57,135 nt of DNA from an uncultured Oscillospiraceae bacterium (GCA_934569045.1 CAKTJX010000013.1:1-57135); one strand, 5' to 3'; shown: positions 25,498 through 36,709, counted from the first letter of the stretch. Made by a program: numbers and translations. The notes: generated from the sequence alone by a model not told the origin.

Positions 25498-27264
25498 ATG
25501 ACCACGGAAGAATACCGGAAAAAGAAGCCTCTGGTGATTTTTCTGCACTATTTCAAAAATCACCGGCGGCTCTTCGCCATCGACATTACCTGTGCCCTGC
25601 TCATTGCCCTGATCGACCTGGCCTTTCCCCTGGTGACCCGGGCCTCGCTGTACGATCTTTTGCCCAACGGGAAGTACGGCCTGTTCTTCGGCCTCATGGC
25701 CGGGTGCCTGGCCTTTTATATCCTGCGGAGCTTTCTCAACTATATCGTGTGCTACTACGGCCATACCTTCGGCATCCGGGTTGAGGCGGATATCCGGGCG
25801 GACCTGTTCCGGCATATGCAGGTGATGAGCTATGACTTTTACGATGCCAACCGCACGGGCCAGCTCATGAGCCGCCTGACGGCGGACCTCTTCGAGCTGA
25901 CGGAGCTGGCCCACCACGGGCCGGAGGATGTGCTCACCTCCTCCATCACCATCATCGGCGCGCTGATCGTCATGGCCACCATCCGCTGGGAGCTGGCGCT
26001 GGTGGTGGGGATTCTGGTGCCCATCTTCCTGGTGGTCATCTTCTCCATGCGTAAGAGCCTGAGCTCTGTGTCCGCCGGGGTCAAGCAGAAAACCGGCCAC
26101 ATCAATACGGAAATTGAGTCCAGCCTCTCCGGCATCCGCACCGCCAAGGCCTTTGCCAATGAGGAGCTGGAGATTCGCCGGTTCGATGCCGCCAACGAAA
26201 TTTACAAGACCTCCAAGCGCAGCTTCCACAAGGCCATGGGCCGGTTCAACAGCGCCATGGAGCTGTTCCTGACGGTGCTGAATGTGGCCGTGATCGCCGT
26301 AGGCGGCTTTATGATTCTCCAGGGGAAGATGGACTATCGGGATCTGATCACCTTCAGCCTGTATATCGCCACCTTTGTAAACCCCATGCGCAAGCTCTCC
26401 ACCCTGTCCGAAATGTTCGCCAATGGCTTTGCGGGCCTGAACCGGTTTGTGGAGATCATGCGCACCGAGCCCACCATCCAGGATGCGCCCGATGCCCAGG
26501 TTCTGAAAGACGTAAAGGGCGGAATCCGGGTGGAGCACGTCAGCTTTACCTATGACGGCAGCCTGCCGGTGCTCCATGATGTGAGCCTGGATGTAAAGCC
26601 CGGGGAGACCATTGCCATCGTGGGCCCCTCCGGCGGCGGCAAGAGCACCCTGTGCCAGCTAATTCCCCGGTTCTACGATGTATCCAGTGGCAGCATCTCC
26701 ATTGACGGCCTGGATGTGCGGCACATTCAGGGCCGGAGCCTGCACCGGACCATTGGCATCGTGCAGCAGGATGTATTCCTGTTCGCGGACACCATCCTGG
26801 AAAATATCCGCTACGGGCGGCCGGATGCCACCGATGAAGAGGTCATCGAAGCTGCCAAGCGGGCGGAAATCTACGCGGATATCCAGGCCATGCCCCACGG
26901 CTTCCAGACCTATGTGGGCGAGCGGGGCGCCCTGCTCTCCGGCGGCCAGAAGCAGCGGGTGGCTATCGCCCGGATTTTCCTGATGGACCCCGCCATTCTG
27001 ATTCTGGACGAAGCCACCTCCGCCCTGGACTCCGTGACGGAGGCAAAGATTCAGCGGGCCTTTGACCACCTGAGCCAGGGCCGCACCACCCTGATTATCG
27101 CCCACCGCCTCAGCACCATCCGCTCCGCCAGCCGGATTATCTCCATCGCCGACGGCCGCATCACCGAAAGCGGCACCCACCAGGAGCTGCTGCAAAAGGG
27201 CGGCGTGTACGCGGACCTGTACAACACCCAGAACGCCCTGGCGCTGGAAGCGCTGAGGCAGTAA
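25498..27264 (+). CDS. ABC exporter, fused membrane and ATPase domains
   Basis: 588-aa half-transporter of the MsbA/BmrA type. Six TM helices fill residues about 20-310, with FGIRVEADIRADLFRHMQ and SRLTADLFELTEL in the coupling region. The ATPase domain has Walker A (VGPSGGGKST), Q-loop (GIVQQDVFLFADT), signature (LLSGGQKQRV), Walker B (ILILDEATSALD) and the switch His in IIAHRLST. ATG 25498 follows AAAGGAG; the open frame extends upstream through the promoter. It stands alone between two terminators, so it should act as a homodimer. Substrate (lipid, drug or peptide) cannot be told. Confidence 0.92.
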   Translation: MTTEEYRKKKPLVIFLHYFKNHRRLFAIDITCALLIALIDLAFPLVTRASLYDLLPNGKYGLFFGLMAGCLAFYILRSFLNYIVCYYGHTFGIRVEADIRADLFRHMQVMSYDFYDANRTGQLMSRLTADLFELTELAHHGPEDVLTSSITIIGALIVMATIRWELALVVGILVPIFLVVIFSMRKSLSSVSAGVKQKTGHINTEIESSLSGIRTAKAFANEELEIRRFDAANEIYKTSKRSFHKAMGRFNSAMELFLTVLNVAVIAVGGFMILQGKMDYRDLITFSLYIATFVNPMRKLSTLSEMFANGFAGLNRFVEIMRTEPTIQDAPDAQVLKDVKGGIRVEHVSFTYDGSLPVLHDVSLDVKPGETIAIVGPSGGGKSTLCQLIPRFYDVSSGSISIDGLDVRHIQGRSLHRTIGIVQQDVFLFADTILENIRYGRPDATDEEVIEAAKRAEIYADIQAMPHGFQTYVGERGALLSGGQKQRVAIARIFLMDPAILILDEATSALDSVTEAKIQRAFDHLSQGRTTLIIAHRLSTIRSASRIISIADGRITESGTHQELLQKGGVYADLYNTQNALALEALRQ

Positions 27265-27265
27265 A

Positions 27266-27306
27266 GATCGTGGCCGCCGCAAAAATGCGGCGGCCACGAT
27301 CTTATC
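27266..27306. terminator. bidirectional terminator between ABC exporter and hemW
   Basis: A 17-bp perfect stem (AAGATCGTGGCCGCCGC with its complement) around a 6-base loop between convergent genes ending at 27264 and 27310. Confidence 0.75.
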
Positions 27307-27309
27307 ATT

Positions 27310-28503
27310 TTACAGTCTCTTCAGCGGCTCCGACTCGTCCTGGGCCAGGAGCAAATCCGAGATAATGTCGTTGGACACCAGGAAACCTCTGGGGGTGAGA
27401 TACCAGCGGCCGTCCTCGCTCTGGGCGGTACGGTAGTAGACCCGGTGCTTCAGCAGCACCTCCTCCAATGGCTTGAAGGGCAGCATGAAGGTCCGCTCAT
27501 ATTCCTCCGCCAGGATGCCGGCGGTGGTGCGCAGGCGGAGCATCAGGTATTCGCCTGCCCGCTCCCGCAGGGGGATTTCCTGCACATCCTCCATGATGTT
27601 GCCGCCGCTGCGGATGCCCTGGATATAGGCCTGCAAATCCCGCACCATGGTAAACCGCTTGCCCGCGAAATCCGAGCTGGCGCTGGGGCCGAAGCCCAGG
27701 TATTCCCCGCCGGTCCAATACTTGGTGTTGTGCCGGGAGTAGAGGCCCTTGCGGCAGAAATTGGAGATTTCATACTGCCGGAAGCCGTGGGCCCGGAGGG
27801 CTTCGATAGCGGCCATATACATATCCGCCTGGGTATCGTCATCGGCAAGGCCCGCGAAATCCTTGATTTCGTACAGCGGCGTACCCTCTTCCACCTTCAG
27901 CCCGTAGCAGCTCATGTGCTCCGGGTTCAGCTTCAATACATTGTCCAGGGTCTCCTGCCAGTCGTGGAGGCTCTGGCCCGGCAGGCCGAACATCAGATCG
28001 AGAGACACATTGCGGAACCCCGCCTTGCGGATGCGCTGGTAGGCGGTGACCGCCTGGGCATAGGTATGGGGGCGGCCCAGCTTGCGCAGAATCTCGTCAT
28101 TGTCGCACTGAACGCCCAGGCTCACCCGGTTGAAGCCCTCGGCCTTCAGCCGGTGCAGCAGCCGATCCGTTACGGAATCGGGGTTTGCCTCAAAGGTGAT
28201 CTCCGCGTCGGAGGCCACGTCAAAGTTCCGGCGGATGGTGGTCAGGATGATGGCCAGGGCATCGGCCCCAAAATAGCTGGGAGTGCCGCCGCCAAAATAC
28301 ACCGTATCCACCCGATACCCAGGACACAGCGCCCCCGCCTCCTTGATATGGGCGCAGATGGCATCCAAGTAGCTATCCATCAGCGCGTCATCCTTGCAGG
28401 GCATGGAGTAGAAGTCGCAGTATTGGCACTTGCTGCGGCAGAAAGGAATATGAATGTAGATCCCCAAAGGGGTCTTGTTGTTTCGTTTCGTCAAGATGGG
28501 CAT
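27310..28503 (-). CDS. hemW: radical SAM protein HemW
   Basis: 397-aa cytoplasmic protein. The N-terminal radical SAM cluster motif C-x3-C-x2-C is seen as CRSKCQYCDF right after GIYIHIPF, and the YFGGGTPS and NPEHMSCYGLKVEEGT blocks are typical of HemW/HemN-like proteins. HemW is regarded as a haem chaperone or trafficking protein rather than a true coproporphyrinogen dehydrogenase. ATG 28503 is preceded by GGAGG; an earlier in-frame start at 28530 has none. It follows lepA on the same strand, a gene order widely kept in Firmicutes. Confidence 0.93.
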   Translation of the reverse strand: MPILTKRNNKTPLGIYIHIPFCRSKCQYCDFYSMPCKDDALMDSYLDAICAHIKEAGALCPGYRVDTVYFGGGTPSYFGADALAIILTTIRRNFDVASDAEITFEANPDSVTDRLLHRLKAEGFNRVSLGVQCDNDEILRKLGRPHTYAQAVTAYQRIRKAGFRNVSLDLMFGLPGQSLHDWQETLDNVLKLNPEHMSCYGLKVEEGTPLYEIKDFAGLADDDTQADMYMAAIEALRAHGFRQYEISNFCRKGLYSRHNTKYWTGGEYLGFGPSASSDFAGKRFTMVRDLQAYIQGIRSGGNIMEDVQEIPLRERAGEYLMLRLRTTAGILAEEYERTFMLPFKPLEEVLLKHRVYYRTAQSEDGRWYLTPRGFLVSNDIISDLLLAQDESEPLKRL

Positions 28504-28518
28504 GGCGTTACCTCCGGT

Positions 28519-28542
28519 AACAATTGTCAATTGTCAATTGAT
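28519..28542. repeat. short AATTGTCAATTG tandem repeat
   Basis: About two and a half copies of a CAATTGT motif between lepA and hemW. It matches the outer arms of the longer AATTGACA elements at 33517 and 43947, and may be a solo end. Confidence 0.5.
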
Positions 28543-30351
28543 TCATTCGTCATCCAGTTTCAAAACTGCCATAAACGCCTCCGATGGGACGGCGACGGTG
28601 CCGAAGGTGCGCATGCGCTTTTTGCCTTCCTTCTGCTTTTCCAGCAGTTTCTTTTTCCGGGTGATGTCGCCGCCGTAGCACTTGGCGAGAACGTCCTTGC
28701 GCAGGGCCTTGATGGTCTCCCGGGCGATGATCTTGCCGCCGATGGCGGCCTGGACGGGGATTTCAAACTGGGCCCGGGGAATATTGTCCTTCAGCTTCTC
28801 GCAGATCTTCCGGGCTCTGGGGTAGGCGTTGTCCGCGAAGAGGATGAAGCTCAGCGCGTCCACCACATCGCCGTTCAGCAGGATATCCAGCTTCACCAGC
28901 CGGCTGGGCCGGTAGCCCAGGAAGGTATAGTCCAGGCTGCCGTAACCCCGGGTCCGGGATTTCAGGGCATCGAAGAAATCGTAGATGATCTCGTTCAAAG
29001 GCATCTCATAGTGGAGCTCTACCCGGTTGGCATCCAGGTACTCCATGTTCTTGAATTCGCCCCGGCGCTGCTGACACAGATCCATGATGTTACCCACATA
29101 TTCCTGGGGGGCAATGAGGCTGGCCTTGACGAAGGGCTCCTCCGCCAGCTCAATTTCCATGGGGTCCGGGTAGTCCAGGGGGTTATCCACCATCAGCACA
29201 GTGCCGTCCGTCTTGGTGACCCGGTAGACAACGTTGGGGGCCGTGGTGATCAGATCCAGATTGTATTCCCGCTCCAACCGCTCCTGGATGATCTCCATGT
29301 GTAATAGTCCCAAAAAGCCGCAGCGGAAGCCGAAGCCCAGGGCAATGGAGCTCTCGGGCTCAAAGCTCATGGAGGCATCGTTCAGCTTCAGCTTTTCCAG
29401 AGCGTCCCGCAGGTCCTGGTATTTCGCGCCATCGGCGGGGTAAACGCCGGAGTAGACCATGGGCTGCACCTGCCGGTAGCCGGGCAGGGGCTCCGGGGCC
29501 GGGTCCTCCACCGAGGTGATGGTATCGCCCACCCGGGTATCGGATACGTTTTTGATGGAGGCGGTGACGTAGCCCACCTCTCCGGCGGCCAGGCAGTCCC
29601 CGGGGGTCAGGCCCAGGGGATTCATGGTGCCCACCTCCACCACCTTGTAAACCGCACCGGTGGCCATCATGCGGATATCCATACCGGGACGGATGATGCC
29701 CTGCTTGACCCGGGTATAGACGATGACGCCCCGGTAGGAGTCGTACTGGCTGTCAAAAATCAGCGCCTGCAGGGGGGCCTCCCGGCTGCCCTGGGGGGCG
29801 GGAATGTCCCGCACGATCATTTCCAGCACGGCGTGGATGTTGATGCCGTTCTTGGCGGAGATTTCCGGGGCATCCTCCGCGGGGATGCCGATGATATCCT
29901 CCACCTCGGCCTTTACCTCTGCCGGGCGGGCGGAGGGCAGATCAATTTTATTGATCACCGGCAGAACCTCCAGCCCCGCGTCAATGGCCAGATAGGTGTT
30001 GGCCAGGGTCTGGGCCTCTACGCCCTGGCTGGCATCCACCACCAGCACCGCGCCCTCGCAGGCGGCCAGAGACCGGGAGACCTCGTAGTTGAAATCCACA
30101 TGGCCCGGCGTATCAATGAGGTTCAGGTCATAGGTCTCGCCGTTGTCGGCGGTGTAGCGCAGCTGCACCGCGGTGGCCTTGATGGTGATGCCCCGCTCCC
30201 TCTCCAGATCCATGGAGTCCAGAAGCTGCTCCGCCTTCAGCCGCTGATCCACGGCGTTGCACTGCTCCATAAGCCGGTCCGCCAGGGTGGACTTGCCATG
30301 GTCAATGTGGGCGATGATAGAAAAATTACGAATGTGAGAAAGATCCGTCAT
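28543..30351 (-). CDS. lepA: elongation factor 4 (LepA)
   Basis: 602-aa ribosome-associated GTPase, the normal length. G1 is [10 protein letters not shown]2 RGITI, G3 DTPGHVDF and G4 NKIDLP. The LepA-specific C-terminal domain is present (RELIPRAQFE-like region read here as [18 protein letters not shown], then [11 protein letters not shown]). ATG 30351 follows AGAGGAA; an upstream in-frame start at 30399 would add residues absent from the family. It promotes back-translocation or ribosome remodelling under stress. First gene of the lepA-hemW operon, divergent from rpoD. Confidence 0.95.
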   Translation of the reverse strand: MTDLSHIRNFSIIAHIDHGKSTLADRLMEQCNAVDQRLKAEQLLDSMDLERERGITIKATAVQLRYTADNGETYDLNLIDTPGHVDFNYEVSRSLAACEGAVLVVDASQGVEAQTLANTYLAIDAGLEVLPVINKIDLPSARPAEVKAEVEDIIGIPAEDAPEISAKNGINIHAVLEMIVRDIPAPQGSREAPLQALIFDSQYDSYRGVIVYTRVKQGIIRPGMDIRMMATGAVYKVVEVGTMNPLGLTPGDCLAAGEVGYVTASIKNVSDTRVGDTITSVEDPAPEPLPGYRQVQPMVYSGVYPADGAKYQDLRDALEKLKLNDASMSFEPESSIALGFGFRCGFLGLLHMEIIQERLEREYNLDLITTAPNVVYRVTKTDGTVLMVDNPLDYPDPMEIELAEEPFVKASLIAPQEYVGNIMDLCQQRRGEFKNMEYLDANRVELHYEMPLNEIIYDFFDALKSRTRGYGSLDYTFLGYRPSRLVKLDILLNGDVVDALSFILFADNAYPRARKICEKLKDNIPRAQFEIPVQAAIGGKIIARETIKALRKDVLAKCYGGDITRKKKLLEKQKEGKKRMRTFGTVAVPSEAFMAVLKLDDE

Positions 30352-30425
30352 AGGCTGATTCCTCTCTTTAAAATCGGCTTCCCCTGGGGAAAGACACATA
30401 TAGGCATTCTATAAGCATTTTACCA

Positions 30426-30454
30426 ATTATACCGAATTTTTCAGCAAAAGTAAA
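30426..30454 (-). promoter_or_regulatory. promoter of lepA-hemW
   Basis: On the minus strand: TTTACT (30449-30454), 17 bases, then a perfect TATAAT (30426-30431). The -35 box is imperfect. Confidence 0.55.
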
Positions 30455-30548
30455 CCGTATGTTTTCACGAAAAGCGGGGAAAATCCAAGTGCTGTTCAAA
30501 GAATTTCGACAATTCCCGCTGGAAATTCAGAAAACCGTGAAAAAACCC

Positions 30549-30577
30549 TTGTCAAAATCAGAAAATCGGGGTATAGT
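30549..30577 (+). promoter_or_regulatory. promoter of rpoD
   Basis: TTGTCA (30549-30554) and TATAGT (30572-30577), spacing 17, 58 bases before ATG 30636. Confidence 0.7.
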
Positions 30578-30635
30578 TTTACGGCGAGAATGTCAAGATG
30601 TCGAACAGAGAAAGAGACTAAAGAGGGAATGGATT

Positions 30636-31793
<1,158 letters not shown>

Positions 31794-31797
31794 AACG

Positions 31798-31951
31798 TTG
31801 GAGCTGTTGCAAAATAAGCATTTTTGTAGGGGCGGCTACCAGCCGCCCGCGATCTCACGGAATTGCGCATTTGATGGATGCGCTCTGTCCCGAAAGTCGG
31901 CGGGCGGCTAATAGCCGCCCCTACGGGTTTACTATTTTGCAACAGCTCCAG
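31798..31951. repeat. GTAGGGGCGGC palindromic repeat, copy 2 (most complete)
   Basis: Outer inverted arms TGGAGCTGTTGCAAAATA and its complement enclose inner arms GTAGGGGCGGCTA and its complement. It lies 5 bases after the rpoD stop and may double as its terminator, since the outer stem is followed by CTTTTCC. It matches copy 1 in inverted orientation over nearly its full length. Confidence 0.8.
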
Positions 31952-32088
31952 CTTTTCCTCAACGCATTGCGTTCAAGTCCCCCGCAAGCCCGGATAACCG
32001 TATACACCCGGTGTGGAACCAGAAAAGCCTTCTCCCGTCAGGGTATACGTTCATTCTCATCTTTTCCGCATACAGGCTGTGTCTTTCA

Positions 32089-32117
32089 TTGACTTTTTCC
32101 CCGGACTCTTCTATAAT
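32089..32117 (+). promoter_or_regulatory. promoter of the DUF1576 gene
   Basis: TTGACT (32089-32094), 17 bases, TATAAT (32112-32117), 41 bases before ATG 32158. Confidence 0.75.
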
Positions 32118-32157
32118 TATTCCTAAATCCAGGAGAAATCCCAATTGGGGGAACGAC

Positions 32158-33483
32158 ATGAAAAAAATCAGAGACCTGCCGGAAAGCAGCTTTTTGAAGC
32201 TGTTCTTCTTTCTCTTCTCCATGGCATTCCTGATTGCCGCGGCCGTTGCGCCGGATCGGGGGCGGATGCTCTCCGGCATGGAGCAGATCCTCAGCCAGCC
32301 CTGCAAGGTGCCCACCAACTATTTCGCGGTGGGGGGCTACAGTGCCACCTTCTTCAATATGGGCATCGTCGCCCTCATGTGCCTGGGGCTGTTCGCGGCC
32401 TTCAAGGCGGAGCTCAACGCTCCCGCCTCCATGGCCATCATTCTGACCACGGGCTTTGGCTCCTGGGGCATCAACATTCAGAATATCTGGCCCACCATCT
32501 GGGGCACCATGCTCTACTGCCTGGTGAAGAAGGAGCCCATGCGCAATTACGTCTCCGCCATGCTCTTTACCACCGGCATTGCCCCGCTGATCACCGATCT
32601 GATCATCCGGCACCCCTTCGACACCGTGATGGGCTACAGCGCCCGGGGCTTTCTGATGGCGGTGGTGGTGGGGGTTATCAGCGGCTTCTTCGTCCCTGCC
32701 GGTCTGACCCACGCCCCCAACGTGCACAAGGGCTACAATCTGTATAACGCGGCCCTGCCCGTGGGCATGGGGGCCTTTATGCTCCAGGCGATTCTCTTCA
32801 CCTCCCTGGGCATCAGCCTGCCCAGCGCGCCCCCTGCCGACACGTTAAAAGTCGCCTCCCGGCTCACCGCCAACACCTTCTGCGGCATTCTCTTCGGCCT
32901 GGCCATTCTGGCCGCCCTGGCCATGGGGTGTACCCCGAAAAAATACTGGGCGCTGATTACCAACCGGAAACGCAACCACAGCCTGGCAGGCGGCTTTGGA
33001 AACGCAATGTTTCTGATGAACTTCGGCGTGTTCGGGCTGTTCATCCTGGGCTATTACAATCTGGTGGGGGCCACCTTCAACGGCCCCACCTTCGGCGTTA
33101 TGTTCTGTATGATCTCCACCTGCAACACCGGCTCCCACCCCCTGAACGCCTGGCCCATGCTGGTGGGCTACCTGCTGGCGACCCCGCTGATCGAGTGGGT
33201 TTCCGGGCTGATGGGCGGCAGCTTCATCTACTACATCGACACCCAGGCCATCTTAATCGGCGCCTGCTACTCCAACGGCATGACCCCCATTGTGGACAAG
33301 TACGGCCCGGTGCTCGGCATCTTCGCCGGAATGCTCCACTTCCTGCTGGTCACCTCGGTCCCCCTGCTGCACGGCGGCTACTGCCTCTACAACGGCGGCC
33401 TCACCGCCGCCTTCATCTGCCTGATCCTCATGCCCACGGTGGAGGAGCTGGTACCGACCAGGGAGCAGCGGCACAGAAGGTAG
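32158..33483 (+). CDS. DUF1576 integral membrane protein
   Basis: 441-aa protein that is mostly hydrophobic, with roughly ten to twelve TM helices and many Gly/Pro-rich turns (GVISGFFVPAGLTHAPNVHKG; NTGSHPLNAWPMLVGYL; GACYSNGMTPIVDKYG). These blocks are those I associate with DUF1576, a family of unknown function found in Firmicutes and likely a transporter. ATG 32158 follows GGGGGAA; upstream frame contains the promoter. It is monocistronic between a repeat and a terminator. Confidence 0.75.
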   Translation: MKKIRDLPESSFLKLFFFLFSMAFLIAAAVAPDRGRMLSGMEQILSQPCKVPTNYFAVGGYSATFFNMGIVALMCLGLFAAFKAELNAPASMAIILTTGFGSWGINIQNIWPTIWGTMLYCLVKKEPMRNYVSAMLFTTGIAPLITDLIIRHPFDTVMGYSARGFLMAVVVGVISGFFVPAGLTHAPNVHKGYNLYNAALPVGMGAFMLQAILFTSLGISLPSAPPADTLKVASRLTANTFCGILFGLAILAALAMGCTPKKYWALITNRKRNHSLAGGFGNAMFLMNFGVFGLFILGYYNLVGATFNGPTFGVMFCMISTCNTGSHPLNAWPMLVGYLLATPLIEWVSGLMGGSFIYYIDTQAILIGACYSNGMTPIVDKYGPVLGIFAGMLHFLLVTSVPLLHGGYCLYNGGLTAAFICLILMPTVEELVPTREQRHRR

Positions 33484-33516
33484 AGGCGTTGGAAAAAGCG
33501 GAGCCCGTGTGGAAAT

Positions 33517-33632
33517 GAATTGACAATTGACAGTTGACAGTTGACAATTGTGGTATTTCCTTCGGAAATGATTTTAAATCGTCCCGAAGGGACACCATAA
33601 TTGTTCATTGTCAATTGTCAATTTGCTCTTCT
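33517..33632. repeat. AATTGACA palindromic repeat, copy A
   Basis: Outer arms made of tandem AATTGACA units, inner arms around TTCGGAAATG and CGTCCCGAAGGGAC. The reverse complement matches copy B at 43947-44069 almost throughout. Non-coding, at the 3' side of the DUF1576 gene. Confidence 0.7.
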
Positions 33633-33641
33633 CCCGGCGCA

Positions 33642-33675
33642 CAAAAAAGCAGAGGCCCTCACGCCTCTGCTTTTC
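33642..33675. terminator. bidirectional terminator between DUF1576 gene and ABC permease
   Basis: AAAAAAGCAGAGGC and GCCTCTGCTTTT around a CCTCAC loop between convergent genes. Confidence 0.85.
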
Positions 33676-33685
33676 TGTATTCCGC

Positions 33686-35467
33686 TTACCCCACCGCCCG
33701 CGGCGTTCCGTGTGTTGAAATCCAATACAGGGTATACCGGCAGTTTTCGTTCAGGTCGATGTAGAGGTACTGCTCCTGGCCCTCTTCGTCGGTGTAGACC
33801 AGGCTTATCCAGCCCCGGACGGTGGAATCTGTGGGACTGCTGCCGGTGGTGTGCAGGCTCAGGGACATGAGGCTGCCATCGGCGCAGTCCGCCAGCACCG
33901 CGTCTGCCAGGCCGTAGAAGCTGATGAAGGTGCGGTCCCGGCTGGGGTTCGACACTGTGCCATCGGCACTGTAGAAATAGGAGTCCGCGGAGGTGGCGCT
34001 GCCGATGACCTCCCGGAGCTTTTCTTCGTCCATGCCCAGGGAGATTTCCGGCCGGGACAGGTACAGGGCGATCCGGTCATAGGCGGGGTTTTCCTTTTCC
34101 AGGAAGTAGCGGCGCTGCAGGGTGCGGCCGTTTTTCAGGCTGTAGCGCAGCTGGATATTCTGGTAGTCTCCCGGGGTCCAGCGGTCGGACCGCTGCAAAA
34201 GGCCGCCGATGACCTGCTGCTGCCAGTTCCGCAGGGCGCCCTGATGGTAGGCCAGTACATTTTCAATGTCCGCTTCCCCGTCCAGGGTCAGGGTGATGTC
34301 GTCATAGGCCAGCTGCACCGGCGCTAAGGTGACGCTGCTGACCTCCTCCGGCTTGGGCACATGGCGGATCACATGGAACACATCCGTGGCGATGCCCAGC
34401 ACGCACAGGCCGCACGCTGCCAGTATCCCCCCCAGGGGCACCAGCAGCCGCCACCGGAACACCCGGCTGGTGCGCCGCAGCAGCATGAACCCCGTGATAT
34501 ACCCGGCAATGAGCCCCAGAGGCAGGAAGAAATACTCGGAAATGGACCCCTGGGCCAACTGCCTGACCCCCATATGCAGAAAGGCCGCCACCGTCAGGGT
34601 ATAGAGGGCCAGGAAGATGGTGGACAGCTTGTGGAAGGCCACCAGATCCCCGGCGGTCTCCAGCCGCCGCCGGCGGTAGCAGAGCTGGGCGGCGGCCATG
34701 GCCGCCACGCCAAGCCCGGCGCAGATGCCGGCCTTCCCCCAGAGGTTCCCGGAGGACACCCCGTCAAAGTGGTAGAGATACTCGGTGCCGTAATAGCTGC
34801 TGTGCTCCAGGGCGGTGAAATAATCCCCATCGTACATGGCAACCGTGGGGCAGACCCGGGCCAGCCAGCTGATGCCCACATCCTTGCCATAGATCAGAGG
34901 GATAAACACCATGGCCACGAACCAGTAGATCAGCACCGTGGCGAAATTGATGATGCCGTAAATCAGGATCATGCCCACCCGGTTCCCCGCCATCTGCACC
35001 GCAAGCAGGGCCGTGCCCAGATAGAAGATATATTGCAGGCACATGGCAAGCAGCATCCACAGGGCCACCGCATGGAGCCCCTGGCCCAGCAACGCCGCTG
35101 TGGGCAGCAGCACCAGGCAGTTGGGCACCAGGGCGAAGAGCAGTCCGGCGGCCAGATGGGCCCCGAAGAAGCCGTCCCTGGTCACGGGCATGGCGTGGAG
35201 GCTGTTGCACAGCCGGGGATTCAGCAGATCCCCATAGAGAGCCTGCACCACCACCATGGCATAGATCCCGTTGATGCCCACGGCGATCCGGGACAGGTAG
35301 TTGAAGTCATACACCAGGCTGGCCTTTGCCTCGTCCGTGCCCCCGGGCTGGAATTGCAGCAGCACCAGCATGATGAGCCCCAGGGTATAGGCCCCCCACA
35401 CCGGCGCGAAGCGGGTGATGTCCGTGCGCAGAACCGTCCGATTACAGAAGGAGACCTTCAGCTTCAT
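33686..35467 (-). CDS. ABC transporter permease (large, YtrB/C-partner type)
   Basis: 593-aa membrane protein. About eight to ten TM helices occupy the N-terminal 350 residues (ending near GILAACGLCVLGIATDVFH), and the C-terminal 220 residues form a hydrophilic, probably extracytoplasmic domain (YFLEKENPAYDRIALYLS). ATG 35467 lies 8 bases after GGGAGG and inside the end of the ATPase gene, overlapping by 26 bases. With the ATPase and GntR regulator upstream it forms a three-gene operon of the type that responds to cell-envelope stress or antibiotics in Firmicutes; the stimulus here is unknown. Confidence 0.8.
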   Translation of the reverse strand: MKLKVSFCNRTVLRTDITRFAPVWGAYTLGLIMLVLLQFQPGGTDEAKASLVYDFNYLSRIAVGINGIYAMVVVQALYGDLLNPRLCNSLHAMPVTRDGFFGAHLAAGLLFALVPNCLVLLPTAALLGQGLHAVALWMLLAMCLQYIFYLGTALLAVQMAGNRVGMILIYGIINFATVLIYWFVAMVFIPLIYGKDVGISWLARVCPTVAMYDGDYFTALEHSSYYGTEYLYHFDGVSSGNLWGKAGICAGLGVAAMAAAQLCYRRRRLETAGDLVAFHKLSTIFLALYTLTVAAFLHMGVRQLAQGSISEYFFLPLGLIAGYITGFMLLRRTSRVFRWRLLVPLGGILAACGLCVLGIATDVFHVIRHVPKPEEVSSVTLAPVQLAYDDITLTLDGEADIENVLAYHQGALRNWQQQVIGGLLQRSDRWTPGDYQNIQLRYSLKNGRTLQRRYFLEKENPAYDRIALYLSRPEISLGMDEEKLREVIGSATSADSYFYSADGTVSNPSRDRTFISFYGLADAVLADCADGSLMSLSLHTTGSSPTDSTVRGWISLVYTDEEGQEQYLYIDLNENCRYTLYWISTHGTPRAVG

Positions 35468-36323
35468 GCTCCGCACCTCCCAACTCGTAAATAAAAATCT
35501 CTTCCAGCGACAGCGGCAGAATATCGAAGTAGGCGGGCTTCTCCCGCTCCACCGCGGCCTGCACCCTGGGCATTCTGCCCCGGATGATGTAGGTGGAGAG
35601 GCGGCCCGAGGTGCTGCTGTGGAGCACCTCCAGCCCGGCGGGGGCGGGGCCCACCATTTGCAGCTTCACCGTGGAGCCCTGCATATCCGCCAGGCTCTTT
35701 TCCAGCAGCATCCTGCCCCGGCGCATGATGCCCACATGGTCGCAGATATCCTCCAGCTCCCGCAGGTTGTGGGAGGACACCAGAATGGTGGTGCCATGGC
35801 GGCTCACATCGTCCAGCAGCAGGCTCCAGACCTGCCGCCGCATGACAGGGTCCAGGCCGTCCACCGGCTCGTCCAGAATCAGCACCTCCGCATGGGTGCT
35901 GAGGGCCAGATGGAAGCAGGCCTGCTTCTGCATGCCCTTGCTGAACCGCCGCAGGGGGGCCTTGCGCCGGAGGCCGAAGACCTGCTGCAATTCGTCAAAG
36001 CGTTTGTTGTCAAATTTGGGGTAGAGCCCCGCGTAGAAGCTCCGCATCTCCTCCAGGCTGGCCCCGGGGAAATAGAAGGGCTCGTCGGCAATGCAGCAGA
36101 TCCGCTCCTTGGCGCTTAAGTTCTCGTCAATGGGCTTGCCCTCCAGGGTCACGGTTCCGCAGTCCGGGCGGTACACCCCGGTCAAATGCCGGATGGCTGT
36201 AGTCTTCCCAGCGCCATTGGGGCCCACCAGGCCGTAAACAGCGCCCCGGGGCACATTCAGGGAGAGATCGTCCAGGGCCTTGAAGGCGCCGAAGGATTTG
36301 GTCACATTCTTCATTTCAAGCAT
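35442..36323 (-). CDS. ABC transporter ATP-binding protein (YtrB-like)
   Basis: 293-aa ATPase with Walker A (GPNGAGKTT), Q-loop region (CCIADEPFYFPGA), signature (RFSKGMQKQ, a degenerate LSGGQ), Walker B (VLILDEPVDGLD) and switch His (LVSSHNLREL). The KGMQ form of the signature is typical of the drug/antibiotic-export ATPases linked to GntR regulators. ATG 36323 has GGAGGAAGAG upstream and overlaps the regulator by 8 bases. It drives the 593-aa permease encoded next. Confidence 0.9.
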   Translation of the reverse strand: MLEMKNVTKSFGAFKALDDLSLNVPRGAVYGLVGPNGAGKTTAIRHLTGVYRPDCGTVTLEGKPIDENLSAKERICCIADEPFYFPGASLEEMRSFYAGLYPKFDNKRFDELQQVFGLRRKAPLRRFSKGMQKQACFHLALSTHAEVLILDEPVDGLDPVMRRQVWSLLLDDVSRHGTTILVSSHNLRELEDICDHVGIMRRGRMLLEKSLADMQGSTVKLQMVGPAPAGLEVLHSSTSGRLSTYIIRGRMPRVQAAVEREKPAYFDILPLSLEEIFIYELGGAEHEAEGLLL

Positions 36324-36681
36324 GCTTCTCTTCCTCCATGATCCGGTCCGCCAGCTCCCGGCGGGTATAGCCCATGGCCAGAAGCTTTTTTACCGCCTCG
36401 TCCAGGATGCTCAGCGTCCGGGCCTCCTCCTGGGGGGCCTCCATGGGACAGCCGCAGACGAAGCAGCCCTTGCCGGGCACGGTGGCAATCCACCCCTCCA
36501 TTTCCAGCTGCCGGTAGGCCCGCTGGATGGTGTTGGGGTTGATGGACAGCTCCACAGCCAGCTCCCGGACGCTGGGCAGCTTATCCCCCTGCACCAGCAC
36601 GCCGCCGGAAATCTGCTGCCGGACGCTGTCCGTAATCTGGGCGTACAGCGGCCGGATATCCCGATAATCCAGATGCAGCAC
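36316..36681 (-). CDS. GntR-family regulator (YtrA subfamily)
   Basis: 121-aa DNA-binding protein. The winged helix is clear: RPLYAQITDSVRQQISGG, PSVRELAVELSINPNTIQRAY and GWIATVPGKGCFV. It has only a short C-terminal dimerisation tail, the mark of the YtrA subfamily, with no effector domain. The chosen start is GTG 36681, 8 bases after AAGGAGGG; frames open further upstream would contain the promoter. It probably represses its own operon through the palindrome at 36710-36730. Confidence 0.88.
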   Translation of the reverse strand: MLHLDYRDIRPLYAQITDSVRQQISGGVLVQGDKLPSVRELAVELSINPNTIQRAYRQLEMEGWIATVPGKGCFVCGCPMEAPQEEARTLSILDEAVKKLLAMGYTRRELADRIMEEEKHA

Positions 36682-36709
36682 AGAAATCCCTCCTTCTGTC
36701 AGGCTGCTT

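Noticed and set aside
27445..29304. 619-aa + strand frame across hemW and lepA
   Set aside because: Spans two well-supported minus-strand genes and has shadow-type composition.
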